Source: Desulforapulum sp034007745 (lineage in GTDB: Bacteria; Desulfobacterota; Desulfobacteria; Desulfobacterales; Desulfobacteraceae). Taken from it: a DNA stretch of 64,000 nt. Made by a program: the position numbers and the translations under genes. The stretch lies in the NCBI GenBank assembly GCA_034007745.1, contig JAVEQI010000014.1, positions 11,830 through 75,829 on the forward strand. The letters are read 5' to 3'. This document shows positions 1 to 7,800 of the stretch, one piece after another. How positions within the stretch are numbered: position 1 is the stretch's first letter; the number at the start of each line of letters is the position of its first letter. The notes under the pieces were generated by a model, which was not told where the DNA came from, made no database searches, and saw only the letters and a list, made by a program, of their open reading frames with translations.

Positions 1-1
1 A

Positions 2-970
2 GACTGGGGCAGGGTTCTCGATTACATGACCCGGTTTCAATCCATGGGTTTCATCCTTGCCATGACCCTGGGGGCAGCTGTTTATGATCCTGGTCTTGTC
101 CAAAAGTTGTGCGATTTTGCAAGTGTTGATATTGTTGTTGCCCAATCCATGACTATGCGGTTTCCCCTTTACCTGACCTTTGTTCTGGCCCTTGCCTGTC
201 TTTTTGTAACCCTGGGTATGACAGGTGACGTCAGGGGTAATGGAAAAGATGACCACGGTGGCGATAGGGATGGGGTCTCCCTGTTAGAGGCTTTGAGGCT
301 CACCATGGATGCTGGAAGCTGGATTGTGAAAACATGGTTTGTGTTCTGGGTAATGGTCTTTGGCATGCTTTTTGACGGTGTGATCCGCATGGTTGTAACC
401 CTGTCCAGCCAGTATTACCGCCTTGTGAGCGTTCCTGAGTCCCTTTTTGGCATTATAGCTTCAGCCATTGCCATCCTAGGGATCTTCATTCCCCGCCTGG
501 CCTTACGAATCGTTGAAACAAGACCCCCAAGGGATGCCCTTTTACTCACAGCTCTTCTGGCCCTTGTCGGGCTCTGGAGCATGAATTTTTTCTGGCCCTG
601 GTTCGGGGTTCTTTCTGCTGTTATCACCTCGAGCGCCATGTATTTTAACGGTTTTTTTGTAAGTTACTACCTTAATCGGAACACTGCCTCAAAAAACAGG
701 GCCACGGTTTTGAGCTTCAAGGGGTTGATTTATAATATTTCCTATGGAATGATGGGAGTGGTTTATGCCCTTGCCTTCAAGGTTCAACGCCTCTCCCTTG
801 AAGCCGCATCTCCGGGAGGGTTGGATCCGGCCGGGATCGAGAACCAGGTGTTCATGGATGTTTTTGTCTGGTTTCCCCTGGTGCTCATGGCAGGGCTTGT
901 TATCATGGGCGTTGTCGCAGGTTCGAGTTTTAAAAAAAAGGGTCTTAACCATCGTCTGGGTCAACTGTGA
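2..970 (+). CDS. MFS-type transporter, 5'-truncated by window edge
   Basis: The reading frame is open from base 2, so the first possible ATG (base 26) is probably internal and this is the C-terminal part of a larger protein. The visible 322 residues hold about eight hydrophobic helices separated by short charged loops, with a larger hydrophilic loop around residues 75-95. The opening residues (GRVLDYMTRFQSMGF) resemble the TM4/TM5 region of major facilitator carriers. The substrate cannot be told. The stop codon lies inside the first unit of a 36-bp tandem duplication. A diguanylate cyclase follows on the same strand after 69 bases. The family call is moderate; the membrane-carrier call is firm. 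Confidence 0.7.
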   Translation, partial: DWGRVLDYMTRFQSMGFILAMTLGAAVYDPGLVQKLCDFASVDIVVAQSMTMRFPLYLTFVLALACLFVTLGMTGDVRGNGKDDHGGDRDGVSLLEALRLTMDAGSWIVKTWFVFWVMVFGMLFDGVIRMVVTLSSQYYRLVSVPESLFGIIASAIAILGIFIPRLALRIVETRPPRDALLLTALLALVGLWSMNFFWPWFGVLSAVITSSAMYFNGFFVSYYLNRNTASKNRATVLSFKGLIYNISYGMMGVVYALAFKVQRLSLEAASPGGLDPAGIENQVFMDVFVWFPLVLMAGLVIMGVVAGSSFKKKGLNHRLGQL

Positions 971-1032
971 AAATTTAACCTTTCAGGGAAAATATTTCAA
1001 CTGTGAAAATTTAACCTTTCAGGGAAAATATT
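961..1032. repeat. 36-bp perfect tandem duplication
   Basis: Bases 961-996 and 997-1032 are identical 36-mers beginning TCAACTGTGAAAATTTAACC. The first copy carries the stop codon of the upstream transporter. The second ends 7 bases before the ATG of the diguanylate cyclase, so the duplication forms nearly the whole intergenic spacer and repeats the AGGG that is the only Shine-Dalgarno-like sequence there. Confidence 0.95.
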
Positions 1033-1039
1033 AATACCT

Positions 1040-2305
1040 ATGCTTCCAAGAGAATTTAAACGCCAGCTAATAACCCAGCGGGTGCTTGTTGATCTTAAAC
1101 GAAGAAGCTTTACAGGGATCGCTTTTTATTTGGTTGTCATGTTTGTGATTCTGCTGACCAACGGGTATTACCTCAGATATCCCCAATTTTCAAAACAATT
1201 TGTCCTTTTCATGTCGGGAATCTGCCTTTTACGTTTCCTTTACCATTTTGCAGACTACCTGGCTGGTGAGTGGATAGAGGTGCGACTGAACCGGGCCGGC
1301 ATCTGTTTCTTTTTTGGAATTGTAATTCTGACCGGGCTTGTCTGGGGGGTGGGTTATTCCAAGTTTGTTGTTCAGCAGGGAGAGCAGCAAAACTATTTGC
1401 TCTTTGTGGTCTGTACCACAGGGCTCTGCGCAGGAGGGGTCGTTGCCTTTCTGCCCTGCCTCTGGCTTGCAGTGACCTATGGTTTAGCAATGTTTGTACC
1501 GGCCATGCTTGTAATGGCCGTGACTGGAACTGACCCCTCCCTGTTGATAGTGTCTTTTTTTTATCTTGTTTACATGGTGGGCGTGGCCATCAGGGGCAAC
1601 AGGGAATACTGGGACGCCCTTGAAAACGAATTTCTGTTAAAGGAAAAGACAAGGCAGATCGAACTTTTAAGCCAGAAGGATGGATTGACCGGGCTCTATA
1701 ACCGTAGTTTTTTTGATGAAAGGCTTGAATATGAGTGGAGCCGTGCCATAAGAAACAGGAGTGCCATCTCCTTGGTGATCTGTGATATCGATCATTTTAA
1801 ACGGGTAAACGATACTTATGGTCACCTTGCAGGCGACGAATATCTGCGCCTTATGGCAAGGATTCTCAAGAAGGTGGTTCGCAGGGAAACCGATATTGTG
1901 GCAAGATTTGGGGGTGAGGAATTTGTTATCCTCATGCCCGACGAATCCCGAGAAAACGCCATGGCTCTGGCTGAACAAATAAGAGAGCAGGTGGAAAATA
2001 CAACTCTCAACTTTGAAGGTCAGGTCGTTCATACAACAATCAGCCTCGGGGTCGTCAGGATGATTCCCGATCCTTTTGAGCAAAGTGATATAATCATCTC
2101 AAATGCGGACTATGCTTTGTACAAGGCAAAGAAAACGGGCCGAAACCGAGTGGTTTCCCATGGGGAAACTCCTGATTTTAATGGCTATAGTTCTGGATTG
2201 GCAAAGGGTATCGTTGCAAAACGAACTTTGCCGGTGGAACGGGCAGCTGTACCCTGTTCATTGGAAAGTGTTGCCAATAGTATTGTCGAACAAGTCTCTT
2301 CGTAG
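1040..2305 (+). CDS. Membrane-anchored GGDEF diguanylate cyclase
   Basis: Predicted to make cyclic di-GMP from two GTP. Residues 1-185 form about six transmembrane helices, a membrane sensor region with no domain I can name. A short linker (190-212) leads to a GGDEF domain (about 213-375). The active site reads GGEEF (291-295). The RxxD product-inhibition site RETD (282-285) lies exactly five residues upstream, so an active, feedback-inhibited enzyme is expected. A variable 45-residue tail follows. The gene is convergent with the ABC binding-protein gene, with only four bases between their stops. The ATG at 1040 has a weak ribosome binding site (AGGG about 16 bases upstream). Confidence 0.93.
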   Translation: MLPREFKRQLITQRVLVDLKRRSFTGIAFYLVVMFVILLTNGYYLRYPQFSKQFVLFMSGICLLRFLYHFADYLAGEWIEVRLNRAGICFFFGIVILTGLVWGVGYSKFVVQQGEQQNYLLFVVCTTGLCAGGVVAFLPCLWLAVTYGLAMFVPAMLVMAVTGTDPSLLIVSFFYLVYMVGVAIRGNREYWDALENEFLLKEKTRQIELLSQKDGLTGLYNRSFFDERLEYEWSRAIRNRSAISLVICDIDHFKRVNDTYGHLAGDEYLRLMARILKKVVRRETDIVARFGGEEFVILMPDESRENAMALAEQIREQVENTTLNFEGQVVHTTISLGVVRMIPDPFEQSDIIISNADYALYKAKKTGRNRVVSHGETPDFNGYSSGLAKGIVAKRTLPVERAAVPCSLESVANSIVEQVSS

Positions 2306-2309
2306 ATAG

Positions 2310-3302
2310 TTAAAGAGGATTCCCCCCAGGGAAAAGGGCCTCTTCGACCTTGACCGGGCTTTTGATAACCCCCTGGTCGAGCATGATTTGTTCGGTCTGT
2401 TTCCAATCTACAACATCAATTGCTCCGACCCGTTTCGGAGGCGGTGGAACGACAAGGATGCGGGTTGCATCAAGCTGTTTTTTACGAAGATCCTCGGGCG
2501 TATCCCGGTTGTATTTTCTCAAAACTTCCAGTGCTTTTTCTCTGTTTTCCTGCAAAAGGGCCTCTGTCCAGCCTGCCATAAGAGCTCTGGCAAAGGCACG
2601 TACCGTTTCAGGGTGGGCGTTCAAGGTGTCCTGGGAGGTAACAACCGAGTTTGCCACAAAGGTGATGCCGTGGTCGGCGGGGTTGAAAAATTTTACCGCC
2701 TCCCCTTCCCGGGCAAGCTTGTCGGCAAGGATTATTCCCTGGGCATTGATGTAGCAGGGCCAGAGATCCACCAAGTCCCTGTAAAAGGGGGTGTAGTCGT
2801 AGCGGACGCTGTACAGGGTGACATCTCTCTTCTTGAGATCTGCCCGGGCGAGAAGCGCTCCCATGATGGTCTCGTCGTTGCCGCCATAGGTGACGCCCAG
2901 GACCCGCCCCTTGAGATCCAGGGGAGCGTTGACGACTGGCTTTACGGCCCTGTAAATCCACTGGAGGGGGTTGATCTGGAAGAGCTGCGCAATGACGATC
3001 ACAGGCGCTCCCTTTTCCCTTGCCCGGATAACCTGGTCGGCCGAGGCAACCCCAAAGGCGGCATGACCTAGTTCAATCTCCCGGATGGCATCCCGTTCAG
3101 GGCCGCCTGCCTTGACAATGACATGAAGTCCAGCCCCTTCGAAAAAACCCTGGTCAAGGGCGTAGAGATCCCCTACAGAACTTGTGTTGAACAGCCATTT
3201 GAGGCGGTAGTTGAGAGTCTTACAGGTTGCGTCCCAGGGGAATAAAAAGAGCATCAATGCCAGGGCCGTAAAAAAAGTGATAACAAAGTTATTCTTGTTC
3301 AT
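2310..3302 (-). CDS. ABC transporter substrate-binding protein, NMT1/SsuA-like
   Basis: Periplasmic binding protein of the NMT1/THI5-SsuA-TauA superfamily. A signal peptide covers about residues 1-28 (hydrophobic core FFTALALMLFLF). The mature part starts with the family pattern of a beta strand followed by DLYALDQGFFEGAGL, typical of sulfonate, taurine, pyrimidine-precursor and related binders. It is third in a minus-strand ATPase-permease-binding-protein operon. The ligand is not predictable from the sequence. A 166-bp MITE sits between the permease and this gene, so the binding protein may depend on read-through across a palindrome. Confidence 0.88.
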   Translation of the reverse strand: MNKNNFVITFFTALALMLFLFPWDATCKTLNYRLKWLFNTSSVGDLYALDQGFFEGAGLHVIVKAGGPERDAIREIELGHAAFGVASADQVIRAREKGAPVIVIAQLFQINPLQWIYRAVKPVVNAPLDLKGRVLGVTYGGNDETIMGALLARADLKKRDVTLYSVRYDYTPFYRDLVDLWPCYINAQGIILADKLAREGEAVKFFNPADHGITFVANSVVTSQDTLNAHPETVRAFARALMAGWTEALLQENREKALEVLRKYNRDTPEDLRKKQLDATRILVVPPPPKRVGAIDVVDWKQTEQIMLDQGVIKSPVKVEEALFPGGNPL

Positions 3303-3313
3303 GTACCACTCCT

Positions 3314-3479
3314 TTAGGAACGCAGATTAAATAACATGAACGAAATTGTTTGTCCTTTGACCCATCTACTGTGTTGCATCAAAGGTCCAATAGGCCTGCT
3401 ATTGGTCCTTTAATGCGCCTTGTAGATGAGTCAAAGTTCTGCGCTATTTCTGCTCATCTTATTTAATCTGCATTCCTTA
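3314..3479 (-). mobile_element. 166-bp palindromic MITE-like element, copy 1
   Basis: Non-coding imperfect palindrome. The ends read TTAGGAACGCAGATTAAATAA and, inverted, TAAGGAATGCAGATTAAATAA. A nearly identical 166-bp copy lies at 13441-13606 in the opposite orientation. Both are bounded by TA, fitting TA target duplication as made by IS630/mariner-type transposases. This copy overlaps the 3' end of the permease gene and supplies its stop codon at 3431. Confidence 0.85.
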
Positions 3480-4225
3480 GTTAAAAACAAGCTTGAGGTG
3501 ATGCGTTTTCCAATACTTTCCAGGATTTCCTGGTAGATGGATAAAAAAAGTCCAATGAGAAACAGGGCCACAAGTATCCGGGCAAGGTCACTCTGGTAAA
3601 GGGCAATGCGGATGCTGTGGCCGATTCCCTGGTTGGCGGCTATGAATTCAGCCACAATTGTTCCGGCCATGGCAAGGGTGGAGCTTCCGGCAATGACAGT
3701 GGTGAGCTTGCCCATATTTTCAAAGGCTCGGATCTTCACCTCAAGCTGCCAGTGCATGCGGCCGGTGGCCACGTAAAAATGTTCGATGTCAACCACTGGC
3801 TCCGCCATGATGCCGATAACCGACAGCAGCAAAGGGAAGTAGCAGATCATGGCCGCAATCAAGAGTCGTGATGTGAAGCCGTCGCCAAGAAGGATAAAAA
3901 TGATCGGAGCCACCGCCACAATGGGGTATGCCTGGATATTGTAGGCCGCAGCCCGGATAAGGGTGCCGGCCCAGGTGCTTTGCCGGGCTGTGATGCCAAC
4001 AAAAAAAGCCATGAATATGGAGATTGCCTGGCCGATGACCGCAATGATAAGCGTGTTCATGGTGTCAAAAAGATACTCATGGAAAATCGACCTGCCGGTT
4101 GTCAGGATTTCCCTGGGACCGGGGATCACATAGTCGGACAGGTTGAGCGAATACTTCACCCCCATCAGGCAAATGATCCCCAGGGTAAATATGAGAAAGA
4201 ACTGAATGATTCGTCTACCCAGCAT
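3431..4225 (-). CDS. ABC transporter permease, SsuC/TauC-like
   Basis: Inner-membrane permease with the binding-protein-dependent transport domain: about six helices and the EAA-type loop around EFIAANQGIGHSIRIALYQS. Starts at 4225, overlapping the end of the ATPase gene by 11 bases, so translational coupling is likely. About 249 residues come from the original gene. The last 15 or so (from KECRLNK onward) and the stop are encoded inside the MITE, so the C terminus has been replaced by insertion. The permease domain itself is complete and the protein may still work. Confidence 0.9.
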   Translation of the reverse strand: MLGRRIIQFFLIFTLGIICLMGVKYSLNLSDYVIPGPREILTTGRSIFHEYLFDTMNTLIIAVIGQAISIFMAFFVGITARQSTWAGTLIRAAAYNIQAYPIVAVAPIIFILLGDGFTSRLLIAAMICYFPLLLSVIGIMAEPVVDIEHFYVATGRMHWQLEVKIRAFENMGKLTTVIAGSSTLAMAGTIVAEFIAANQGIGHSIRIALYQSDLARILVALFLIGLFLSIYQEILESIGKRITSSLFLTKECRLNKMSRNSAEL

Positions 4226-4961
4226 TCATAATCTCCAGGAGGACCCGGTCAAGATCCTCCTTTCGTGACAGCTTGTCCATGCGGGTATCAAGCCCTTTAA
4301 AGGTAATGGTCTGGGGGGATTTGCCCTTGCCCCGGAATACAAAGATCCTGTCGCAGAATCTTGCCACCTCGATGAGATTATGGGAAATATAGAGAAAGTA
4401 ACGGTCGTAAAAAAGTTCTTTTATTTTTAACAGTATGGTCTCTTTGGATCGTTCGTCCACGTTGGCAAGGCTTTCGTCCATGATCATGAGGTCGAAATCC
4501 TGGAGGAGATAGCGAAGCAGGTTGACCCTGTTCTGCTGTCCAAGGGAGAGCTGGGCAAAGGTATGGTTCAGAACGGGTTTAAGGCCAAAGGTCTCCACAA
4601 GTTCCCGTCGCAACTCATCCTTGCCCGGCGGGGTCATGCCGGTGAGATGCCTTGCCAGGGATGACCAGCCGGGAAGCCGCTCCTGGTTGTAGGTGTAGAG
4701 TATCGTTTTGATTGTTCCCTGATCAAGCTCACCGCCAAACCCCTTGATTTCTCCTGCTATTACCCGGGCAAGGGAGGTCTTGCCAACCCCGGACGGCCCG
4801 AAAAGGGAATGGAATCCCGGCCTGTCAAGGCTGAACGAGAGATGTTTGAAAACCCATTCATCGGATTCCGGGTAGCGGTATTCAAGTTGACGGCATGTCA
4901 GTCCCAAAGGTGACTTTCCTTTGATTGTTATGTTTTTCAGGTCCATTTTCGATTTTGCCAT
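4215..4961 (-). CDS. ABC transporter ATP-binding protein, SsuB/TauB-like
   Basis: ATPase of the NMT1-type importer. The Walker A motif is GPSGVGKTS (about residue 54). The signature region reads LSLGQQNR rather than LSGGQ. Walker B is LMIMDES with the catalytic glutamate, and the H-loop is ISHN. Length (248) is normal for the family. First gene of the three-gene minus-strand operon and divergent from the LEA14-like lipoprotein gene. The upstream Shine-Dalgarno sequence is poor; an alternative ATG lies five codons in, at 4946. Confidence 0.92.
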   Translation of the reverse strand: MAKSKMDLKNITIKGKSPLGLTCRQLEYRYPESDEWVFKHLSFSLDRPGFHSLFGPSGVGKTSLARVIAGEIKGFGGELDQGTIKTILYTYNQERLPGWSSLARHLTGMTPPGKDELRRELVETFGLKPVLNHTFAQLSLGQQNRVNLLRYLLQDFDLMIMDESLANVDERSKETILLKIKELFYDRYFLYISHNLIEVARFCDRIFVFRGKGKSPQTITFKGLDTRMDKLSRKEDLDRVLLEIMNAG

Positions 4962-5033
4962 AATTTGGTTCTTAACATATGAGAGTAAAAAACTTCAAGG
5001 GTTTAATCTTCATCTGGCCCTTGATGTTCCTCC

Positions 5034-5062
5034 TTGACATTTGTTTCAGGGTCAAATAGTTT
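5034..5062 (+). promoter_or_regulatory. Possible sigma70 promoter for the lipoprotein operon
   Basis: TTGACA at 5034-5039 matches the -35 consensus exactly. A weak -10 (TAGTTT, 5057-5062) follows after 17 bases, 34 bases before the start codon of the LEA14-like gene. Judged by eye only. Confidence 0.35.
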
Positions 5063-5096
5063 ATCATAAACTTTTTTAACCTGTCTGGATAAATTG

Positions 5097-5573
5097 ATGA
5101 TTAGAATTAACGGTTTTTTGCTCTTACCTTTTCTTTTGCTGTTTGGCTTTGGCTGTGCTGCTTTGCAGCAGGGATATGAAACACCCCAGGTTACAATTTC
5201 ATCGTTTGAGGCATTGCCGTCCCAGGGGGTCATTCCCCGTTTTAAAATTGGGATGCATATCATCAATCCTAATCGCACACCCCTTGATTTAAAGGGTGTC
5301 TCCTACACCATTTCCCTTGAAGGAAGCAAGGTCCTGACCGGAGTTTCCAACCAATTGCCCAGAATTGAGGCCTATGGTGAGGGGGACGTGGTCTTGAATG
5401 CCTCGGTTGATTTTTTCAGCAGCATGATTCTTTTAAAAGATCTGATCCAAGATCAAAAAAATGATAATATTTACTATAGCTTTGCGGCAAAATTGGATAT
5501 CGGCAGTTTGTACCCCTTTATAAGGGTGACTAAACAAGGAAAAATTTCCCTGAATCAACTCCTGGAAAAATAA
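5097..5573 (+). CDS. LEA14-like (WHy domain) lipoprotein
   Basis: Small secreted lipoprotein. The signal peptide ends in a lipobox (LFGFGC, Cys about residue 20). It is followed by a late-embryogenesis-abundant type 2 / WHy beta-sandwich fold (about 30-150), with the typical core around PRFKIGMHIINPNRTPLDL. Bacterial members are envelope proteins linked to desiccation or stress, with no known ligand. The frame opens with a TTG at 5094, but the ATG at 5097 is the better start. Heads a short envelope/stress set with the YtxH and DUF948 genes. Confidence 0.85.
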   Translation: MIRINGFLLLPFLLLFGFGCAALQQGYETPQVTISSFEALPSQGVIPRFKIGMHIINPNRTPLDLKGVSYTISLEGSKVLTGVSNQLPRIEAYGEGDVVLNASVDFFSSMILLKDLIQDQKNDNIYYSFAAKLDIGSLYPFIRVTKQGKISLNQLLEK

Positions 5574-5613
5574 TTTTTTAAAGGCATCGCACCAGGATAA
5601 AAAGGAGAAAACT

Positions 5614-6030
5614 ATGTGGGTGAATCTTATTAAGGCCGGGGGGAGTGTAATGATTTTAAATGAACTATCAAAAAAAATAAATCAGATAAGACAATCACAG
5701 GACAAGGCTGCCCGCCGTACCAGGGCCAAAAATGTGGTGATAGGTGCAGGTGTTGGAGCCCTTGTGGGGGTTGCCGCTGGAATTTTGTTCGCCCCAAAAG
5801 CCGGCAGGGAAACCCGGCAGCAGATTGTGGAGGAAACCGGTAAGGCGGCTAAAAGCATGAAAGAAAATATGGGTGCGGTAAAAACAAAGATTGCTGATTC
5901 GGTTAAGGAAACTGGATCAAAACTCCACGAGGCCGGTGCAAAAGGCGTTGATGCTGCAAAAGAATCTTTGAAAGGAAAAGAGCCTTTAAAGGAAAAAGAG
6001 GATAACAAATCTAAAACCAGTAAAAAATAA
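5614..6030 (+). CDS. YtxH domain-containing protein
   Basis: 138 residues: a basic N-terminal segment, one glycine/alanine-rich membrane segment (about residues 41-63, VVIGAGVGALVGVAAGILFAP), then a long charged lysine-rich amphipathic helix. This is the YtxH (PF12732) layout found in general-stress membrane proteins. AAGGAG lies 9 bases before the ATG at 5614. A second in-frame ATG (5650) is possible. Followed after 29 bases by a DUF948 gene; YtxH and DUF948 (YtxG) proteins are commonly neighbours. Confidence 0.85.
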   Translation: MWVNLIKAGGSVMILNELSKKINQIRQSQDKAARRTRAKNVVIGAGVGALVGVAAGILFAPKAGRETRQQIVEETGKAAKSMKENMGAVKTKIADSVKETGSKLHEAGAKGVDAAKESLKGKEPLKEKEDNKSKTSKK

Positions 6031-6059
6031 TTGTTTTATAGTAAAAAGGGAAAGCTTGC

Positions 6060-6443
6060 ATGGAAACATCCATTACGTTGAGTCAGCTGAGCGATTTTAT
6101 TATCTTTGTTTTGATTTTGGTTGTCGGCGGATACGTTATCCTCACCTTGAAAAGCATAAATGCCCTGCTTGGGGAGGTCAAGCAAACGGTTCAAAAAAAT
6201 AAAGATCATATTAATCAGATCATTCCAAATATTAATGAAATCTCAGAAAATACCGTTACAATAAGCAATAGCTTAAAGACAAGTGTAAACGAGGCTGGTG
6301 AATCAATTAAAATGATATCCCAGGAAACAGTCGATGCTGCTGTTACAATAAATGAAACGGTGAATCGCCTGACACAATATACCAGTTCAATGGGCGAAAT
6401 TGTAAAGGCAATATTAGGTCTTTTCTCGCCGGACAAGAAATAA
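6060..6443 (+). CDS. DUF948 / YtxG-like membrane protein
   Basis: 127 residues with one N-terminal transmembrane helix (about 13-32) followed by a long coiled-coil-like helical region rich in Asn, Ser, Ile and Val (about 35-115). This is the DUF948 pattern. Probably forms a membrane-anchored partner of the preceding YtxH protein. Function is not established beyond stress association. The gene ends in a convergent spacer that contains a heptanucleotide tandem array. Confidence 0.75.
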   Translation: METSITLSQLSDFIIFVLILVVGGYVILTLKSINALLGEVKQTVQKNKDHINQIIPNINEISENTVTISNSLKTSVNEAGESIKMISQETVDAAVTINETVNRLTQYTSSMGEIVKAILGLFSPDKK

Positions 6444-6460
6444 CAGAAGAATTATCCTTT

Positions 6461-6497
6461 AACAGCTAACCGCTAACCGCTAACCGCTAAAAGCTAT
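6461..6497. repeat. Heptanucleotide tandem array 1
   Basis: Reads AACAGC, then TAACCGC three times, then TAAAAGC and TAT. It lies between two convergent genes (DUF948 and UspA). An array of the same period and layout, with the variant unit CATTAGC, is at 56761-56797, also between convergent genes. Confidence 0.85.
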
Positions 6498-6506
6498 CGT
6501 GTTTCA

Positions 6507-7514
6507 TTACTTGTCGGATCCGGCCTCTTTTTTGTCCAGCTGTCGAACGGCAAGCACGGGGCAGGGTGACTGGCGGATGATCCTGTCCGTGGTCGATCCC
6601 ACCATTAGTTTTTCCCAAAGGGTATGTCCCCGAATGCCCAGGACGATCATGTCTATTTTCTCCTGTTGGGCATAGGTGATCATTTCCTTATAAGGCTCTC
6701 CATCTAAAAGGGTTGTCTTGGGCGTGCACCAGTTCCGGCTCTCCTCTGGAACCATGAAGTAAAGTTGTTTTTCAAGATTATCCCGCAATTGATTGAACTT
6801 TTCCCGTTTTTGGTCCATGGATCGCTTCTGCATTTCAAAATAATCACTTGATCGCCACTTCACATAGTCTGGCGGGGTTACATCAATATAGTCTGAAACT
6901 TTCAGGTCGAGGTTTTCCGATGGTTTTACCACATGGGTCAGATAGAGTTCTGCCTGGAATTCCTGGGCAAGGCTCAACCCATAGTCAAAGGCAAGCTTGG
7001 AATCCTGGGAAAAATCGCAGCCTACCATGATTTTCTTAAGTCTTATATCAGGGGGAGAAGAAGCTGGACTATCAAACTTTTGTGTGTTCAGCACCAGTAA
7101 CGGACAGTGAATGGTCTTGATCAGTTTTTCCGTTACAGATCCCAGCAAAAGGCGTTTTATTCCTGAGTTCCCATGGGTGGCTGTTATGACCATGTCGGCC
7201 CTGTGCTCCAGGGCAAGGTCTCGGATCCTGTCTGCCGGGTCGCCCTTGGCGATAAGAATCTCATAGGGGATATCTGCTTTTTTTACAAGGGTCGTAAGCT
7301 GTTCAAATGCCTTATCCATGTGGCTTTTCTGAAGGGCTTGAACATCAAGGGCGATTTCACTGCTCTTTAGAAGCGGTTCCACCTCAATGACCACATGGAC
7401 CAGGAAGAGTTTAGCGTTAAACTCCCTGGAAAGTGCAATGCTGTAAGTGAGAGCCGTGTCTGTAAAATCAGAAAAATCAACGGAACACATGATTCTCTGG
7501 GGGCGTATTCGCAT
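6507..7514 (-). CDS. Tandem-domain universal stress protein
   Basis: 335 residues made of two UspA domains (about 5-145 and 160-325). Each ends with a nucleotide-binding G-x2-G-x9-G-S/T pattern: THGNSGIKRLLLGSVTE in the first, IRGHTLWEKLMVGSTTD in the second. Tandem USPs are usually cytoplasmic ATP-binding stress regulators. Monocistronic, transcribed away from the SLC13-type carrier gene. An AGGAGG-like site precedes the ATG. Confidence 0.93.
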   Translation of the reverse strand: MRIRPQRIMCSVDFSDFTDTALTYSIALSREFNAKLFLVHVVIEVEPLLKSSEIALDVQALQKSHMDKAFEQLTTLVKKADIPYEILIAKGDPADRIRDLALEHRADMVITATHGNSGIKRLLLGSVTEKLIKTIHCPLLVLNTQKFDSPASSPPDIRLKKIMVGCDFSQDSKLAFDYGLSLAQEFQAELYLTHVVKPSENLDLKVSDYIDVTPPDYVKWRSSDYFEMQKRSMDQKREKFNQLRDNLEKQLYFMVPEESRNWCTPKTTLLDGEPYKEMITYAQQEKIDMIVLGIRGHTLWEKLMVGSTTDRIIRQSPCPVLAVRQLDKKEAGSDK

Positions 7515-7800
7515 GGTGTCCTCCTTATAGTGTTTCGACCGGTGGATTGGGACGTGGAATTATTTACTTCTGGGTCCCCTGTGTGATAACCTTGCAAAAA
7601 TGAAGTTCCCGAAGTTTCAGATCCTGGACAGAAACTCGAATAAAAATGATGCTGTTTGATTGTAAAATCTTGATGGGACGGTGTCAAGGAAATATCCTAT
7701 ATTGATTTGATAATAGATCCATGCTATACGCACGAAAAATGATTTGTATCTTAAACTTACATTTTCCTTTCCGGTATTTTCAACGGAGTATTATTATTAT

